From NCBI RefSeq assembly GCF_000182565.1, contig NW_015971539.1, forward strand, positions 739,219 through 803,218: DNA of 64,000 nt, in the 5' to 3' direction. Each line of letters begins with the position of its first letter. Within the stretch, counting starts at the first letter, position 1. A program made the position numbers and the translations under genes. This DNA is from Spizellomyces punctatus DAOM BR117 (Eukaryota > Chytridiomycota > Chytridiomycetes > Spizellomycetales > Spizellomycetaceae). Of this stretch, positions 1-11,921 are shown piece after piece. The notes under the pieces are model-generated. The model made no database searches. It was not told the DNA's origin and saw only the letters and a program-made list of their open reading frames with translations.

Positions 1-1565
1 CACTATACCGGCCAATGGGTCTCGATCGAAAACTCGAGCTGCAGCTAAAGCGAAAGCCGACGCTGCTTTGGCCTTTGACCGATTGTGCCAGTCCACGGAG
101 TCTGGATTCCTCTCTCTCAGTTGTAATGACCGGTTAGAGCTATTGTCATTTCTGGTGCGCGATTGTGTGGGACAAAGCTCTCTCATCCGCGGATATGTCG
201 ATGAGTGTATCGAAAAAAGTTTCGAATTGAAAAAGGAAAAAAGAGAAATAGCGAAAGAACGCAAAGATCTGTAAGTTTTTATCATGTTATCGGCTTCGAA
301 CGGCTGTCTTATAGACTCTCTGTGCTGTCATAGCTTAATCATGCGCGCTGAGTTTGAGAGTCGCGATCGTGGGGATTCACCATTGAATGACGGCGAAAAT
401 GGTGTTGTTGCGTCAGCATTGATTGGTGCCTCAGAAGGGCAAGAGGTCATCGACGACGCTGGAAATTCAAGCTCAAACAGTTCAGATGAAGAGTCGCCTA
501 GGTATTTATCTGTGCACAGGATGGTGTTACTCCCTCGCTGTATATTCGTGGTTTTTTCTAATGCACGAGAACTTAGGGCGTCCAGGTCACGGCATACATC
601 ACGTGTGCAGAAACTGAGGGAGGAGCAGGCTCGACGGGAGGAGGAAGACCGTCGAAGGCGGCAAGAATATGAACAAATGCGACGCCACAGCAGAGCCCGA
701 CAAAAGGAGCAACGAGCGCGTGCGGAGGTGAGGCGGAAACATTTTACTGCGACTTTCTTTTTCTGCCCCTTTTAACAAAGATCAACGACAAATGTACAGG
801 AACGTAAAAAGATTGAGGAACAGGAACGAGTCCTTGCTCGCCGCGAGTTGACGGTCGACTATCAACTGCGCGTCCTGACGGCCGCTTCACGGCTCAAACC
901 ACTCGGTCGAGATCGATATTGGAATCGGTATTGGTGGTTTGATCCATCACTCGGGTCATCATTCGAGACCGACGCGAATAATGCAAAGAGCAAGACTAGG
1001 GCTCGAGGAGGACAGGCTCAATCGGGGCAATTGGATTGGGTTTCAGGCAGGCTTTTTGTGGAGGACGTCGGCTTGGAACCAAGAACAATCCTTCAGGATG
1101 ACGAGCAGGATGTTGTGAAGCAAGGACTGACGCATGGTGTGTGGGGTTTCTATAGCGAGCCACATCAGGTATAAGCGAATTGCACTATGTCTCATCCTCG
1201 GGTCTCTTGGCTGACATTTGATATTCAGATCGAACAGCTTCTTACCTGGCTGGATCCGCGCGGTGTACGGGAGTTGAGCCTCAAGACCACGGTAGAGCGA
1301 CTGGCAGAGCACATCACTGCAGGCATGCAACGACGCAATGAGGTTTGTCCGATAATTGACGTCTTGATATCCTACCCAGCGTATTTACAACTTTACCTTT
1401 CTGTAGGACATCACTGCAGCGATTGCCCGACAAGAAGTTATGTCCTCCCGGCGACCCACGCGGAGCACACGGACGTCTGTGGGTGGCACGGATAACGATG
1501 GGGCCGACGGGGAAGGACTAATATGGGAGTCGTACCTGGACTATACAAATCGGTGGGCAAAGTAG
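1..1565 (+). CDS. ITC1/ACF1-like ISWI remodelling subunit (3' part, WHIM domains)
   Basis: The gene runs in from the left edge, open from base 2, and ends at TAG 1563-1565. The first exon (to 270) encodes a WHIM1-like motif (GFLSLSCNDRLELLSFLV) followed by a basic helix. Introns 271-333 and 502-576 are clear, with further introns near 727-797, 1169-1229 and 1341-1407. A charged Arg/Glu coiled coil (about 600-840) leads into the WHIM2/3 hallmark LGRDRYWNRYWWFD and GRLFVEDVG, then QLLTWLDPRGVRELSLK. Known family role: WHIM motifs in Itc1, ACF1 and WSTF proteins contact the ISWI ATPase and linker DNA, usually downstream of a DDT domain, which would lie outside this window. The C-terminus is short, ending about 50 residues after the WLDPRG block, and no PHD finger or bromodomain follows. 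This suggests an Itc1-like protein rather than an animal BAZ protein (inference). The WHIM assignment is firm; the exact orthologue is less sure. Confidence 0.82.
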
Positions 1566-1871
1566 CGCACATCCTTTTAGAGTGTCTAGGCATGTTTTTG
1601 GTTCTGTCAAGTCTATATTTTTGTGTGAACATGTTTAATGTGGGGGCCTTTTTGCAAAAGTGATCTGTATATAATAGAACGGCGACTCTGCATTGGTGAT
1701 TGCTCTTCTTTCCTATTCCTTCTATCCGCTACAGCTATCTCTTACATTCTACATTTGTCATTATGACTTATCTACAGTAAGGAACCTGCCTATAACGAGA
1801 CGTAGGACTCGCGTAATAGCAATACAATGCGCCATGCAGAGACGTTTCAGTAGATTTGGTCGCAGGGGAAC
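1566..1871. other. intergenic gap, converging gene ends
   Basis: The ITC1-like gene ends on the left and the minus-strand gene starting at 2765 ends on the right, so this gap should hold two 3' UTRs. It is AT-rich around 1610-1780. I see no conserved ORF or RNA gene here. Confidence 0.5.
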
Positions 1872-2765
1872 TTAGGATGCAACCACGGAGACGTTCCTTG
1901 CGATACCATCTGCCTCATTGCTCACATCCCTCTCAGTCTCTGGATTCGAAAGAGCAGACAACCCAACCATTCTTCCAACATCCATTTCATCCAACATTCT
2001 CTCTGTCGTCTGGACAGGCGGCAATATTGCAGGGGCATGTGGAACGGGGCTGGGGAGGTTCCCATCTGCTACGACCCTCATAGAAGATGATGACAAAACA
2101 GGAGAGATCAATTCCCCATCAACAGACGACAAAACTCTTGATCGGGATTCCTCCAAACTATCCATTTCACTACCACCCCGGTGTTTTCCCAATCTCCAAT
2201 GGTACAACGCTGTAATACTGCCCCGAATAGGGGATATAGTTCCGCTCCCAACTGACATTGACGCCGATCGCAAACTGCTCGTATCATCCATGTTGACTGT
2301 CCCTGGGATAGTCATACTCCCGTCCTGACTATGCAGTCGCCAATTGTGGATGGCCATGGTGCTGCTGATTGAAGCCGGGTGATCAGATAATGAAGATGAT
2401 GTGGAGCATGGTCCGCTGGTAGGACGAGTAGTGTATCGAAAGATGGCGGATATGCTCGAACGGGGTGTGCTGATTTTGCTGAGGTTTATGGAGGGTACAT
2501 TGGCGGTGGTTGCAAGGGATTCTCTGTTAGGATTGCTGTCTAAACGAAAACGAAAACTGGATGCATCAGCGCTGCCGGGCTCATTTTCACTCAATGCGTG
2601 ACTGGCATTGGTTTTGAGCGTGTGTGGGTACTTGGATGTGACAGTTTCGAGTGAGGCATGGCTGTCGCTCTTGTAGGGCGACTCTGGGGCAATTACGTTT
2701 CCTGGGCGAGATCGTTGCCTTCGTAGCCATCTTGGCAATAGCAGTTTGCTTGAGCACTTGCCCAT
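1872..2765 (-). CDS. Hypothetical Ser/Thr-rich protein with N-myristoylation-like start
   Basis: This is a single 297-codon open frame with an ATG at 2765-2763 and TAA at 1874-1872. I do not recognise the family. The N-terminus reads MGKCSSKLLLPRWLRRQ: glycine at position 2, serine at 6, a cysteine at 4 and a basic patch after it. That is the layout of N-myristoylated proteins that are also palmitoylated and bind the inner face of membranes. The rest is rich in Ser, Thr and Pro with no visible globular domain, for example the run SGTISPIRGSITALYHWRLG and stretches such as LSSSSMRV. It is intron-free, unlike most neighbours. Overlapping plus-strand frames are shorter and have no recognisable content. 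It could be a lineage-specific membrane-associated protein. That this frame is a real gene is moderately supported by its length and the plausible N-terminus. Confidence 0.5.
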   Translation of the reverse strand: MGKCSSKLLLPRWLRRQRSRPGNVIAPESPYKSDSHASLETVTSKYPHTLKTNASHALSENEPGSADASSFRFRLDSNPNRESLATTANVPSINLSKISTPRSSISAIFRYTTRPTSGPCSTSSSLSDHPASISSTMAIHNWRLHSQDGSMTIPGTVNMDDTSSLRSASMSVGSGTISPIRGSITALYHWRLGKHRGGSEMDSLEESRSRVLSSVDGELISPVLSSSSMRVVADGNLPSPVPHAPAILPPVQTTERMLDEMDVGRMVGLSALSNPETERDVSNEADGIARNVSVVAS

Positions 2766-3088
2766 TAGACGATGGAGCTTCCAGGTGGCTTACGAATAGC
2801 AAAGTAAAGTAGGAGTCCTGTAATGCTCAAAGACGAGCGATTGATGAGGGGTAATATTATTACTGTGCAATTTAACGTTTTTTTTTTAGGCTTTCATCCC
2901 CGGAATTTCTGGACAGTTTCATTTGGTCATAATATCCACGGGCGTGCCAGAACCCTATTTTAAATGGCGCAAAAGCAACTCAGTGGGAGATATTGATCCA
3001 ATGATGTTCGTGTCTAAATGCAGAAATTTGAGGGTGATATCCCCAAAACCAAACTATTTATGATTTAACCTGTAATAAAAAATACTTG
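2766..3088. other. intergenic gap upstream of the 2765 gene
   Basis: The 323-bp gap holds the likely promoter of the minus-strand hypothetical gene and the 3' UTR of SMC6. A run of nine T lies near 2879-2887. No ORF of interest was seen. Confidence 0.45.
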
Positions 3089-6000
3089 TCAGGATCCTGC
3101 CGCGATGCGTGTTTGTCCACGTTCAGGATCTTGCAACCTGTGGACTCGGACGTCCGGTCCACCCAATCCGGGAACGTTCCTGGAAAGAAGGGCCCATGGC
3201 ATTCTAGAAATCCGAAAACCAAACGACGCTCAGCAAACAACACTTACCCCATTGTTTGTGGTGTGATGAAAATATACTGACATGCGCGATCCTGTTCTCG
3301 AGCATTGTCAATCATTGCTTTCATGCTGACGCGTCGGTTTACAGCGTCCTACACTGCAACAGTCAACAGGGCAAAAAACCTTTGTAACAACATTACTCCC
3401 ACTGACCATGAAAACATCGAATTCATCCAAAGCACGGAATGGGCTTCCCATGCTCTCCCACAGAGCCAAGAGCAAACATACTGTAGAAAAACTTTTCTCT
3501 CCGCCAGACAAGGCACGAGGATCTTTGTCTTTTGAAGTGCTACTTGCTGTTCTGCCGTCGGCTGTCCCGCCATCATCTTGCTTTTGTACCTAGGCAGAAT
3601 CCGGTTGATTGGATACCTCTAGGTGCTGCGCGCGATACAGCCATTCTGCTCACCTTGAGTTCCAAGCTCCTGCCATGGTGATCTAGAACCAAGCGTCCTC
3701 GATAACCTCTCTTTCGCATAAGCTCCGCAAACAGAGTCTTTGCTCGAATGGAAATGTAGTGTCTGAACGATGACCAAGAGTTCAGCCGGCTCTGCAGTGA
3801 GTTTTTTACCTCACGGATGAGGAGCTCCGTATTTTGTATTTCTCTTTTTGCGGCAGCATAAGCCGCCTTCTTGGTAACGTAAGCATGGTATACATCGTCT
3901 CGACTTCCATGCCTTTAACGCAGAATGGGAGAAGGGGTGAACACCAATGTCACGATCGTACAAACGCACAACTAAACGTACTTCTTCTCGATCTCTTTCA
4001 AGCGCGCCTGGCACAATCTGATATCTCGCTCAATTTCATCGGCTGGTTTATCCACAGGTACGCGCTCGCAGTACTGTTCGCACTTTTCAGTATCAACCGC
4101 CAGCTGCTCCTCCGCAACGTTGAGTTCCTCTTGAGCCTGGCGAAGTTTCTCCTGATATTGTATACGCTGATTCTCCCAGTGCGTACGATCATTTTCGTAT
4201 TTCACTTTCTTGTCTGCGGCTTCCCTGACCCTATTCTGCGGATGATGTAAGTGGTGTACTAGTCATCGATGAAATTATCAGCGAACTTACCGTAAGCGCC
4301 GTGTGGCGCTCAACCATGATCTGCCGCTCATCCTCAAGTGTGGCCAATTGCGCTTTTAGCGACGCCTCCGCTGTTTGCACCTCTCGCCGTTGCCCTTCAA
4401 GCGCTTCGAACTGCCGCAGAATGAGCTCTATTTGATCCTCTTCATACTGAGGCAACGTCAGTTTTTTTGGCCAAGTGATGCTCAATATCTACTATATTTG
4501 TACCTTGCACGCCTCTTGCAAAGCCCCAATGTTCGATTCTTCGTCGTCCTTGTGGCGACTCAATGAGTTTCTCGTGTGTGACCGTTTCATGAAACTATTT
4601 TACTGCTTACCACCAAATCCTCACGCATTTGCCGGATCTCGGTCTCTTTCTTCCCAACATCACTATGAAGCGCCACCTGCTCCGCCTTATACCAAAGTGC
4701 ATTCAGTGATGGAATAAGGGCTGCCTTAATGCGTATCTTGACTTTACCCTGAGCCTCTGCCGTTGCTGCGACACGGCAGCCACCTGATCTTCCAGTTGAT
4801 CGACTGTCGGTTTCCATGCCGCCTTTTCCTCGCGCAATTGATTGATTTGAGCCTCCTCTTGTCTAGAAGGGCAATTGAATTTGCTGTCATCAGCAATAAC
4901 CAGAACCTTCTAACACGTTACCTAATAAAGATGCTGACATCTGCCGCCAGCCTCGGCTGGCCTCGATACGGAACTATACTCTGTGTCGAAAGACCACCGC
5001 CGCGACTACCCATGGAAAAGCAATCTATGGTGAAGACGCCGCTAACATTACGCGGAAAGCTTTTCCCCGTGATGGCATTTCCCTCGTCGCGAGTTTGTAC
5101 CAGAACCATTTGTTCGATGTGATGTTGTAAAATCAACTGATCTCGCACAACGTCGTTGTCGAACTAGAAAACACCAACTATGTATAGCACAGATACGGTT
5201 ATACAAGTGAAAGTGTGTTTACCTCAAGAGCACGCAAAACGGTTAAGTATTGGGTGTCTGGCTCGCCGTTTTTAAAGTGAATGGGTCGTCTTGAATACTT
5301 CAAAATGTTACTAGGACTGACATTGTCCGCATTAGTATACTATTACGTCCATCAGAGGTGCAGTCAAGAATACCATCTGCAACGATCCAAAATACTCTGC
5401 ATAGTCAGTAGATCTTCTTGATTCTCGACTGCCATCGAGTTCAGAGTATTGCCCAGCAAGCTTTCAATGACGCGAGCAAAGTCATCCTGCAGGACCTTCA
5501 CGTGCAATCCTAACCGCAGTGTTACCGATACAGTGCCAAGTACGGGGGAGTGAGTCGCAACGCACCTAACGGCCCAATCGGTTTTCGTCCCGTCCAACGT
5601 CCCTGCTGCTCATACTCTTCAACCATCCGTACCACATTCCCCATAGTGGGACCAAAAGCGGCCAGTCGGTCAGTTCGCTGCCGCGACAGACCCGAGATTC
5701 TTTCTTGGCAAGATCGTATGTCAGCGTCAAATCGTCGTAATCGTCCTTGCGCTTCACGCAATCTATCGGTAGCTTCACCATGGGCCGTTTCTACGCGATC
5801 TCGCTCCAATTGAAGCTGCCACCAGTTTAATTATTGATTTTCCCTACATGAGTGCAGCAGATGGTACCTGACGCAATTTTTCCTCAAGGACGGCCTTCTC
5901 AGTTTCGCGTTCGCTAATTAGGGTCAGCTGCTGCTTTCGGGTGGTTCTACTTGTACGTGAGTTTCGATAAGAGTTCATCGGGCTCGCTTGTCGTAGACAT

Positions 6001-7936
6001 ACCGACTGTCATTTTCAGTCTTTTTCGTCTCTTCCGCAATTCGTCTTCGGAAGTCATCTCTATTTCGCCGGTGGGTTTTCACGGTGGTATTCATCTCCTG
6101 CTCTTCAGTAGCAAAATCCATCAACCTCTGTCGGAGCGCCATGATCTCTTGCACAATCTGCTGCTTTTGCTCGTGTAGTGGTTGTGTCGCTTGCTTTTGA
6201 TGTGCAATCTGGGTTTCCAAATTGTCTATTTCTTTCCCAATGTCGGACAAGGCATTCTGGTGCATCTTATCAGCACTTTGTGGCGCAATCGTTCCATGAC
6301 CACAGTATGCATACCTCACAGTCGGAGATTTTGGTATGCACAAGGTCCACTTTCCGCTGGGCTTTTTCTGCAGCCTTCCTTTTCGCTTCGACTTCCTACA
6401 TCATCAATCAGCGGACATCCTGGCATTAACATAATGATCGGAAACACAACCTGTTCCTCTTCCGCAATCTGTGCCCAAGCCATTTGCTTCTTTAAATGTT
6501 CCACGTGCTCCTCGAGGTCTTTCGCTTGCTCCAAATTCTGTAGAGAGGCTCTTTAGTCGGAATACATGAGTGCCGCAACATTTGGTCCTGACCTTCAAAG
6601 TGGTCTCGAGATCTTTCACCGAAGATTTCATTTCCGGTAAGACCTATCAGTATTACTTAGAGCTGACAAGAATCATTGCAAATTACGGGCAGGCACTGTA
6701 CCTGTCGCTTGTGCTGCAACACATTCTCGATGGTGGAGACGCTCTCATTAATCATATAGTAATCAGCACTGAGCTGATTCAGCTGAGTGCCATTCATAAA
6801 GAACTGAATAAAGCATGAGACTCCGTCATCATGTGAAAAGGAGACAAAACATACGTACATTATACTTGTCCACGGACGTGCTGTTTGCAAGGAAGCTCCG
6901 GGCAGAATCTTGCGTTAATATGGTCATAGGGTTATTCGCCAGTATCTGCATGTGGTCACAAATGGCCACCAGCTCATCTCGCTTCGTAGAAATCGTTGCC
7001 CCTGAGATACAAATCGATATGAGATCAGGACGAAAGCCGACACCTGCGCATAGAGCCTTGCCTTGAGCTGACTTCAGTCTGTAGGTGCTTGAGCCCTCCC
7101 GAAGAATTTTTCGTTCGATGGTGATGGTATTGCCGTATTCGTGAGGTTTATACGCATCCTCGCCCTCGTTCCGTAAGGTCACACTCACGGAGCCTACTCT
7201 GGAAACAGGTTCAGTCGGTAACTCCATACCCACCAAAACGTTTATCCAAACATACTGGCTTCCTTCACGAAGGAATTCCTTCAAACTCCCCGCTCTGTTG
7301 GTAAACGTTGCTCTCCCTCCCAGGCATATAGCCAATGCCGTTAAGATGGCGCTCTTTCCACCTGCAGCACTGTTAGTGTTTCATTTTTCTCGGCATATGT
7401 CAGAAAGTTCCTTCCTTACTCCCGTTATGTCCAACAATGAAATTTATCTTGCGACCAAAGGATACGGCAAGGTATTTATGACACATGAAATTCACCAATT
7501 CGACGCGTGCGACGGTCCCGGTTCCGTCCAACTCCTGTAGAGTTTCTTATAGTCCATGATAGCTTTCAATGGTTCATATCAGAATACTTACACGCGCCCC
7601 ATTCTTGGTAAAAATCTTTATAAACAAACTCCATTAGTGAGCCGCACAAAGACATTTGCAACCAGCACAAAGCCAGGAAGCAGGTTGCCAAGAAGTCAGG
7701 CAAAAACACCTCAAGCAGAAATATATACATACTTCTTCTATGACGCTTTCAGTGTCAGAGTTGGACGAAGCGCTGTCGTAATCTACATGGGATCGTCGTT
7801 TCTTCCGGCTACCACTATCGTTGACGGAAGGTCGGCGTTTTTTTCCTGCACTGGTACGTCCAGAATTACTATAGAGAGGACTTGACGGAGCTTCTGGAAC
7901 ACTCGACGGCGGATCGTCGTCTTCCATGTCCACCAT
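3089..7936 (-). CDS. SMC6: SMC6, structural maintenance of chromosomes protein 6
   Basis: SMC6 pairs with SMC5 in the SMC5/6 complex, which acts in recombination repair and replication-fork stability in the nucleus. The start is ATG 7936-7934 ([12 protein letters not shown], an acidic and Ser-rich head with KKRR basic clusters). The ATPase head follows with [19 protein letters not shown] (Walker A, split by an intron near 7365-7425). Long coiled coils span about 3.9-7.0 kb. The hinge region lies near 4918-5148 ([17 protein letters not shown]). The C-terminal head shows [20 protein letters not shown] with Walker [12 protein letters not shown] near 3380-3510. After two more introns the protein ends in [12 protein letters not shown] and [17 protein letters not shown], which is the usual SMC6 terminus. 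TGA is at 3091-3089. There are over ten introns of about 50-100 nt. No key ATPase residue is missing. Confidence 0.95.
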
Positions 7937-8106
7937 AATGATTCAAATTGCGGTGGGAACCTGCTCAGGTTGACCTGTCAACTCGGACGAATGTCCGATC
8001 GCGCAGTTGCTGAATGACTCATTATGACACATTTCACGTGCAGGACCAAACTTTTAAGATCCTCCACAAGTGCCTTTCTGGCGGATTTGAGATTTGGTTT
8101 GGGAAA
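7937..8106. promoter_or_regulatory. divergent promoter, SMC6 / importin
   Basis: Only 170 bp separate the ATG of SMC6 (minus) from the proposed ATG of the importin gene (plus), so both promoters must overlap here. No clear TATA box was seen. A CACGTG (E-box-like) element lies near 8036-8041 in the word TTTCACGTGCAGG. Confidence 0.55.
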
Positions 8107-11100
8107 ATGGAGGTAAAGCATGGGGGGACTTTCATATTCATGCTCCTGGGGTTATTTACTAAATAGTGGGTACAGGCATATGCTGCAGAACTTGAACAGC
8201 TTCTCAAGCAAATCAACAGCGGAGACACCGCGCGTTTGCAGTCGGTAATGACTGACAGCTTCGTTACTGCTTCTATTATGATGTCCATCGCTAAACATTT
8301 ATCAGGCTACAGCAACCCTCAGCAGTCAGTACTACTCGAAGGTGATATGCATCCCGGCGCTGTTTGAAATTGCCTCCCGCCACCCAGACATTGGTGTGAG
8401 TACAAATAATTGTCACCTGTGAACATCGGTGATCTCGATAACTCAAGTCATTTCTGTAGCTTCGTCAACTTGCTGCCGTAGAGCTTCGAAAGCAAGTTAG
8501 GAAGCAAGGTGGTAACTGGTGGGAATCGTTGGAAGAACCTTACAGAAATCAAATCAAACAGCGATTGCTCGAGATCATTGTGGTTGAGCCCAGGTTTGAA
8601 GCGCATATGTAGTTTTCTCCTTTGCTATGGGAGCTGACTTGAGATTTCTATTGCCTAGCAAACCTGTGCGACACTCATTAGCACGCGTCATTTCTGAAGT
8701 TGCGAAGGTGGAGCTGTCCAAAGAGCGGTGGGGAGAACTCATTACTTTCCTCTACACATGTTGTCAGAGTCCAACTGCTGGCCACCGGGAAGTCGGTGTA
8801 TATGTACTCGATACGCTGTTTGAAGTGATTGCGGATACGCTGACCGACCGTATTGCCGACCTCTTTCTGCTATTTTCCAAAACCTTGGCCGATCCCGATA
8901 GTCTTGAAGTTAGGGTGACGACTCTGATGGCTCTCGGAAAGATTGCAGACTTCATTGATCCGCAAGCACAGAATGAGATTAAAGCGTTTAGAGATCTTTT
9001 GCCTGGCATGGTCGCTGTGCTGCGTGACTGCCTTGCTCAAGGAGATGAGGATAGCGCAGTGAAGGGATTTGAAGTCTTTGACAATCTTCTCGTTATCGAA
9101 GCGCCGTTATTGTCTAGGCATATATCCGATCTCATTCAGTTTTTTGTGGGCATCGGTGCCAATAGAGCCTATGGAGGGACGGTTCGCGTGTCTGCCTTGT
9201 CGTTCTTGATGTGGAGCACCGTATACCAGAAAAATAAACTTGTGAAACTCAAGTTGATATCCCCGATCATTGGCAGTATCTTCCCTATCGCTGCGGAGCC
9301 AGAGCCAGAAGATGATGACGAAGACTCTCCAGGGCGCTTGGCCTTGCAAGTCATCAACTCGCTGTCAACAAACTTGCCACCACAGCAGGTGTTTCCCGAT
9401 TGTATGCAGCTGATCGTCTCGTACATGCAGAATCCGGAGCCCACGGCCCGGAAGGCGGCGATGCTTGCCTTTGGGGTTCTTGTAGATGGTTGCGCCGATC
9501 ATATGCGAAGCAAGATCAACGAACTACTTCCGTTGCTGTGTAATGGATTGCAGGATCCGGAGAATATTGTACGACGGGCCGCATGCATGGCTCTGGGATC
9601 TGTTGCAGAGGAACTCAGTGAGGAGATTGGCCAGCACCATGCGACACTCTTGCCATTGATTTTTAATCTGCTGAATGATCCAAGCGAGAAAGTGCAAAAG
9701 TCATCTACGAACGCACTTGACGCCATTTTGGAGGGTCTGGGCGACGATATTAACCAGTATCTCCCCGCTTTAATGGAGAAGCTCGTTTACTTGCTGGATA
9801 GTGGCAGTAATTCAGTCAAAGGCGTTGTCATTGCTTGTATTGGGTCTGCTGCTCATTCAGCAGGTGACAGCTTCCAGCCGTATTTCCCGCAAGTCATGGC
9901 ACGGTTGCAGTCTTACATGGCTATCACAGACAAGGATGTGCTCGATCTACGGGGTCTTGCAACCGATACCGTTAGTGCAGTTGCTGAAGCCGTGGGGAAA
10001 GAGATCTTTAGGGTATGTTGCAAAATGGATTGGTATTGGAATTGAGGCATTAACTATACTGCGTATATCTCTAGCCCCATATGAACGCAACGATGAGTCA
10101 AGCAGTGCAAGGACTGGAACTCGACAACAACAGACTGCGCGAATGCAGTTATGTCTTCTTTTCCGTTATGGCTCGGGTGTTTGAGGTTTGTGTACACTGC
10201 AGAACTTCCCGTGACTGTTCTTATATTCATAGTGTCATTGCTTCACCATTACCCAGGAGGAATTTGCTCCCTTTTTAACCGTTATTGTACCGCAACTTCT
10301 CAAGTCTTGCAACGAGGAGGAGAAGAATCCAACTGAATGGAGTGGGGAAGCTGAAGATGATCAATCTATATCGTTGGATGACGAGGATGATGACCACTTC
10401 CCTGGGTTTAGTCTCAATAACGCCTTGGCAGAAGAAAAGGAAACCGCGGCAGATGCATTGGGACAAATTTTCGAGGCTTGTCGTAGTGCATTCATGCCCT
10501 ACGTTCATGAGAGCGTAAACACTTTTGTCAAATTGCTTGGACACTACCATGAGAGCGTCCGCAAGTCGGCTGTGGGATCCCTCTTGTCGTTCTTGTTGAC
10601 CTTTTATAAAATGTCGAATCCCCAAAAATGGGCACCTGGGACACCTTTACAGGTGCCGCTTCACGAGAATGTAGCTGGTCTCGCCAAAGCTTCCGCAGAT
10701 GCTATCCTTAATATGTTGGATGATGAGGATGATCGGTAAGTTGGATCGATATGTGGGGTCCGGATTATGGACCACACATCTCATATTGACTATGGTGTAA
10801 AGGAGCGTCGTGGCGCAAGCATTCAACGAATATACCGAAGCTTTGAAAGAGATGGGCCCTGGAGCGTTGGCAGACAGAAAACAATCACTTGCGGAACTCG
10901 TTCTACTAGTGCTGCAAAAGGAACATAAATGTCAGCTTGACGTTGAGTTGGATGACGAAATGTCCGATGGCTCCGTGCTGCGTCGAGTCCCGCAGCGAGT
11001 GGAGGAGGACGATGAGCAAGCAGAATACGATGCTGTTCTCATTAACTCTGCTTGTGACCTCGTGGGAGCCATGGCAAATGCACTAGGAGCTGAATTTGCT

Positions 11101-11921
11101 GTATATTTCCAGCAATTATTCCCGCTGATTGCAAAGTACTACAAAAAGTCACGCCCGGTGTCAGATCGGAGCATGGCTACTGGGGTCTTGGCAGAATGCG
11201 CTATGGGATTGAAGAAAGGGGTCACACCATTCACCAACGAAATGTTACAAATTATGATCCGTGCGCTTGCAGACGAAGAGGAGGAAGTTCGAAGTAATGC
11301 AGCGTTTGGAGTGGGAGTGCTGCTTGAGCAGAGCGAGACGGATTTGACGAGGTGGGTTTAGACCACGTGAATAGCCGCCGAGTGCCTATGCTGATGGTGG
11401 CTTGTTTTGTTTCCAGTTTCTACCCCCAGATTCTACAGCTTCTCCGACCGCTATTCGAAGTTCAAGATGGTATCCCTAATATGGCAGATAATGCTGCAGG
11501 CGCTGTTTGTCGTATGATTGTGCGAAATCCGTCCGCTGTCCCCTTGGATCAAGTTCTCCCCGTGGTGATGCAACATCTTCCATTGAAGAAGGACTTTGAG
11601 GAGAATGAACCTGTCTTCCGATGTGTTCTGCAATTGCTTCAGAACAACAACTCTTACGTGAGTGGATAGAGGCTTCATCCCTTGTGTGATTGCTTTGGCT
11701 CATTAGACTGTTTGTCACAGCTCCTGGCAAACATGCCTGCACTCTTGAACGTCTTTGCTCAGGTTTTGAGCCCTCCTGAGAATCAGCTAAAGGATGCGAC
11801 GCGTGCGGAAATCATTGGTCTTCTCAAAACTCTTCAAACCCACCACGCAGATTCGTTCCAAAATATGATTTCTGGCATGCAGAGTCAATATGCGACTGTG
11901 TTAATAAGCTTGCTGCAGTAG
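8107..11921 (+). CDS. KAP123: Importin-beta family nuclear import receptor (Kap123/importin-4 type)
   Basis: Kap123/importin-4 carries ribosomal proteins and histones into the nucleus. I place the start at ATG 8107 in a six-base first exon (ATG GAG, then GTAAAG...CAG), giving MEAYAAELEQLLKQINSGD. Spliced exons then read SSQYYSKVICIPALFEIASR and LRQLAAVELRKQV, the importin N-terminal pattern. HEAT-like helices fill the rest, including ARKAAMLAFGVLVDGCADHM and ENIVRRAACMALGSVAEELS. The acidic stretch EEEKNPTEWSGEAEDD is characteristic of this subfamily. The largest exon runs about 8646-10014. Introns follow near 10015, 10187, 10738, 11352 and 11659. The stop is TAG 11919-11921. Total length is about 1,080 residues, normal for the family. 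The family is certain; choosing Kap123/importin-4 over other beta-karyopherins rests on remembered resemblance along the whole protein. Confidence 0.88.
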
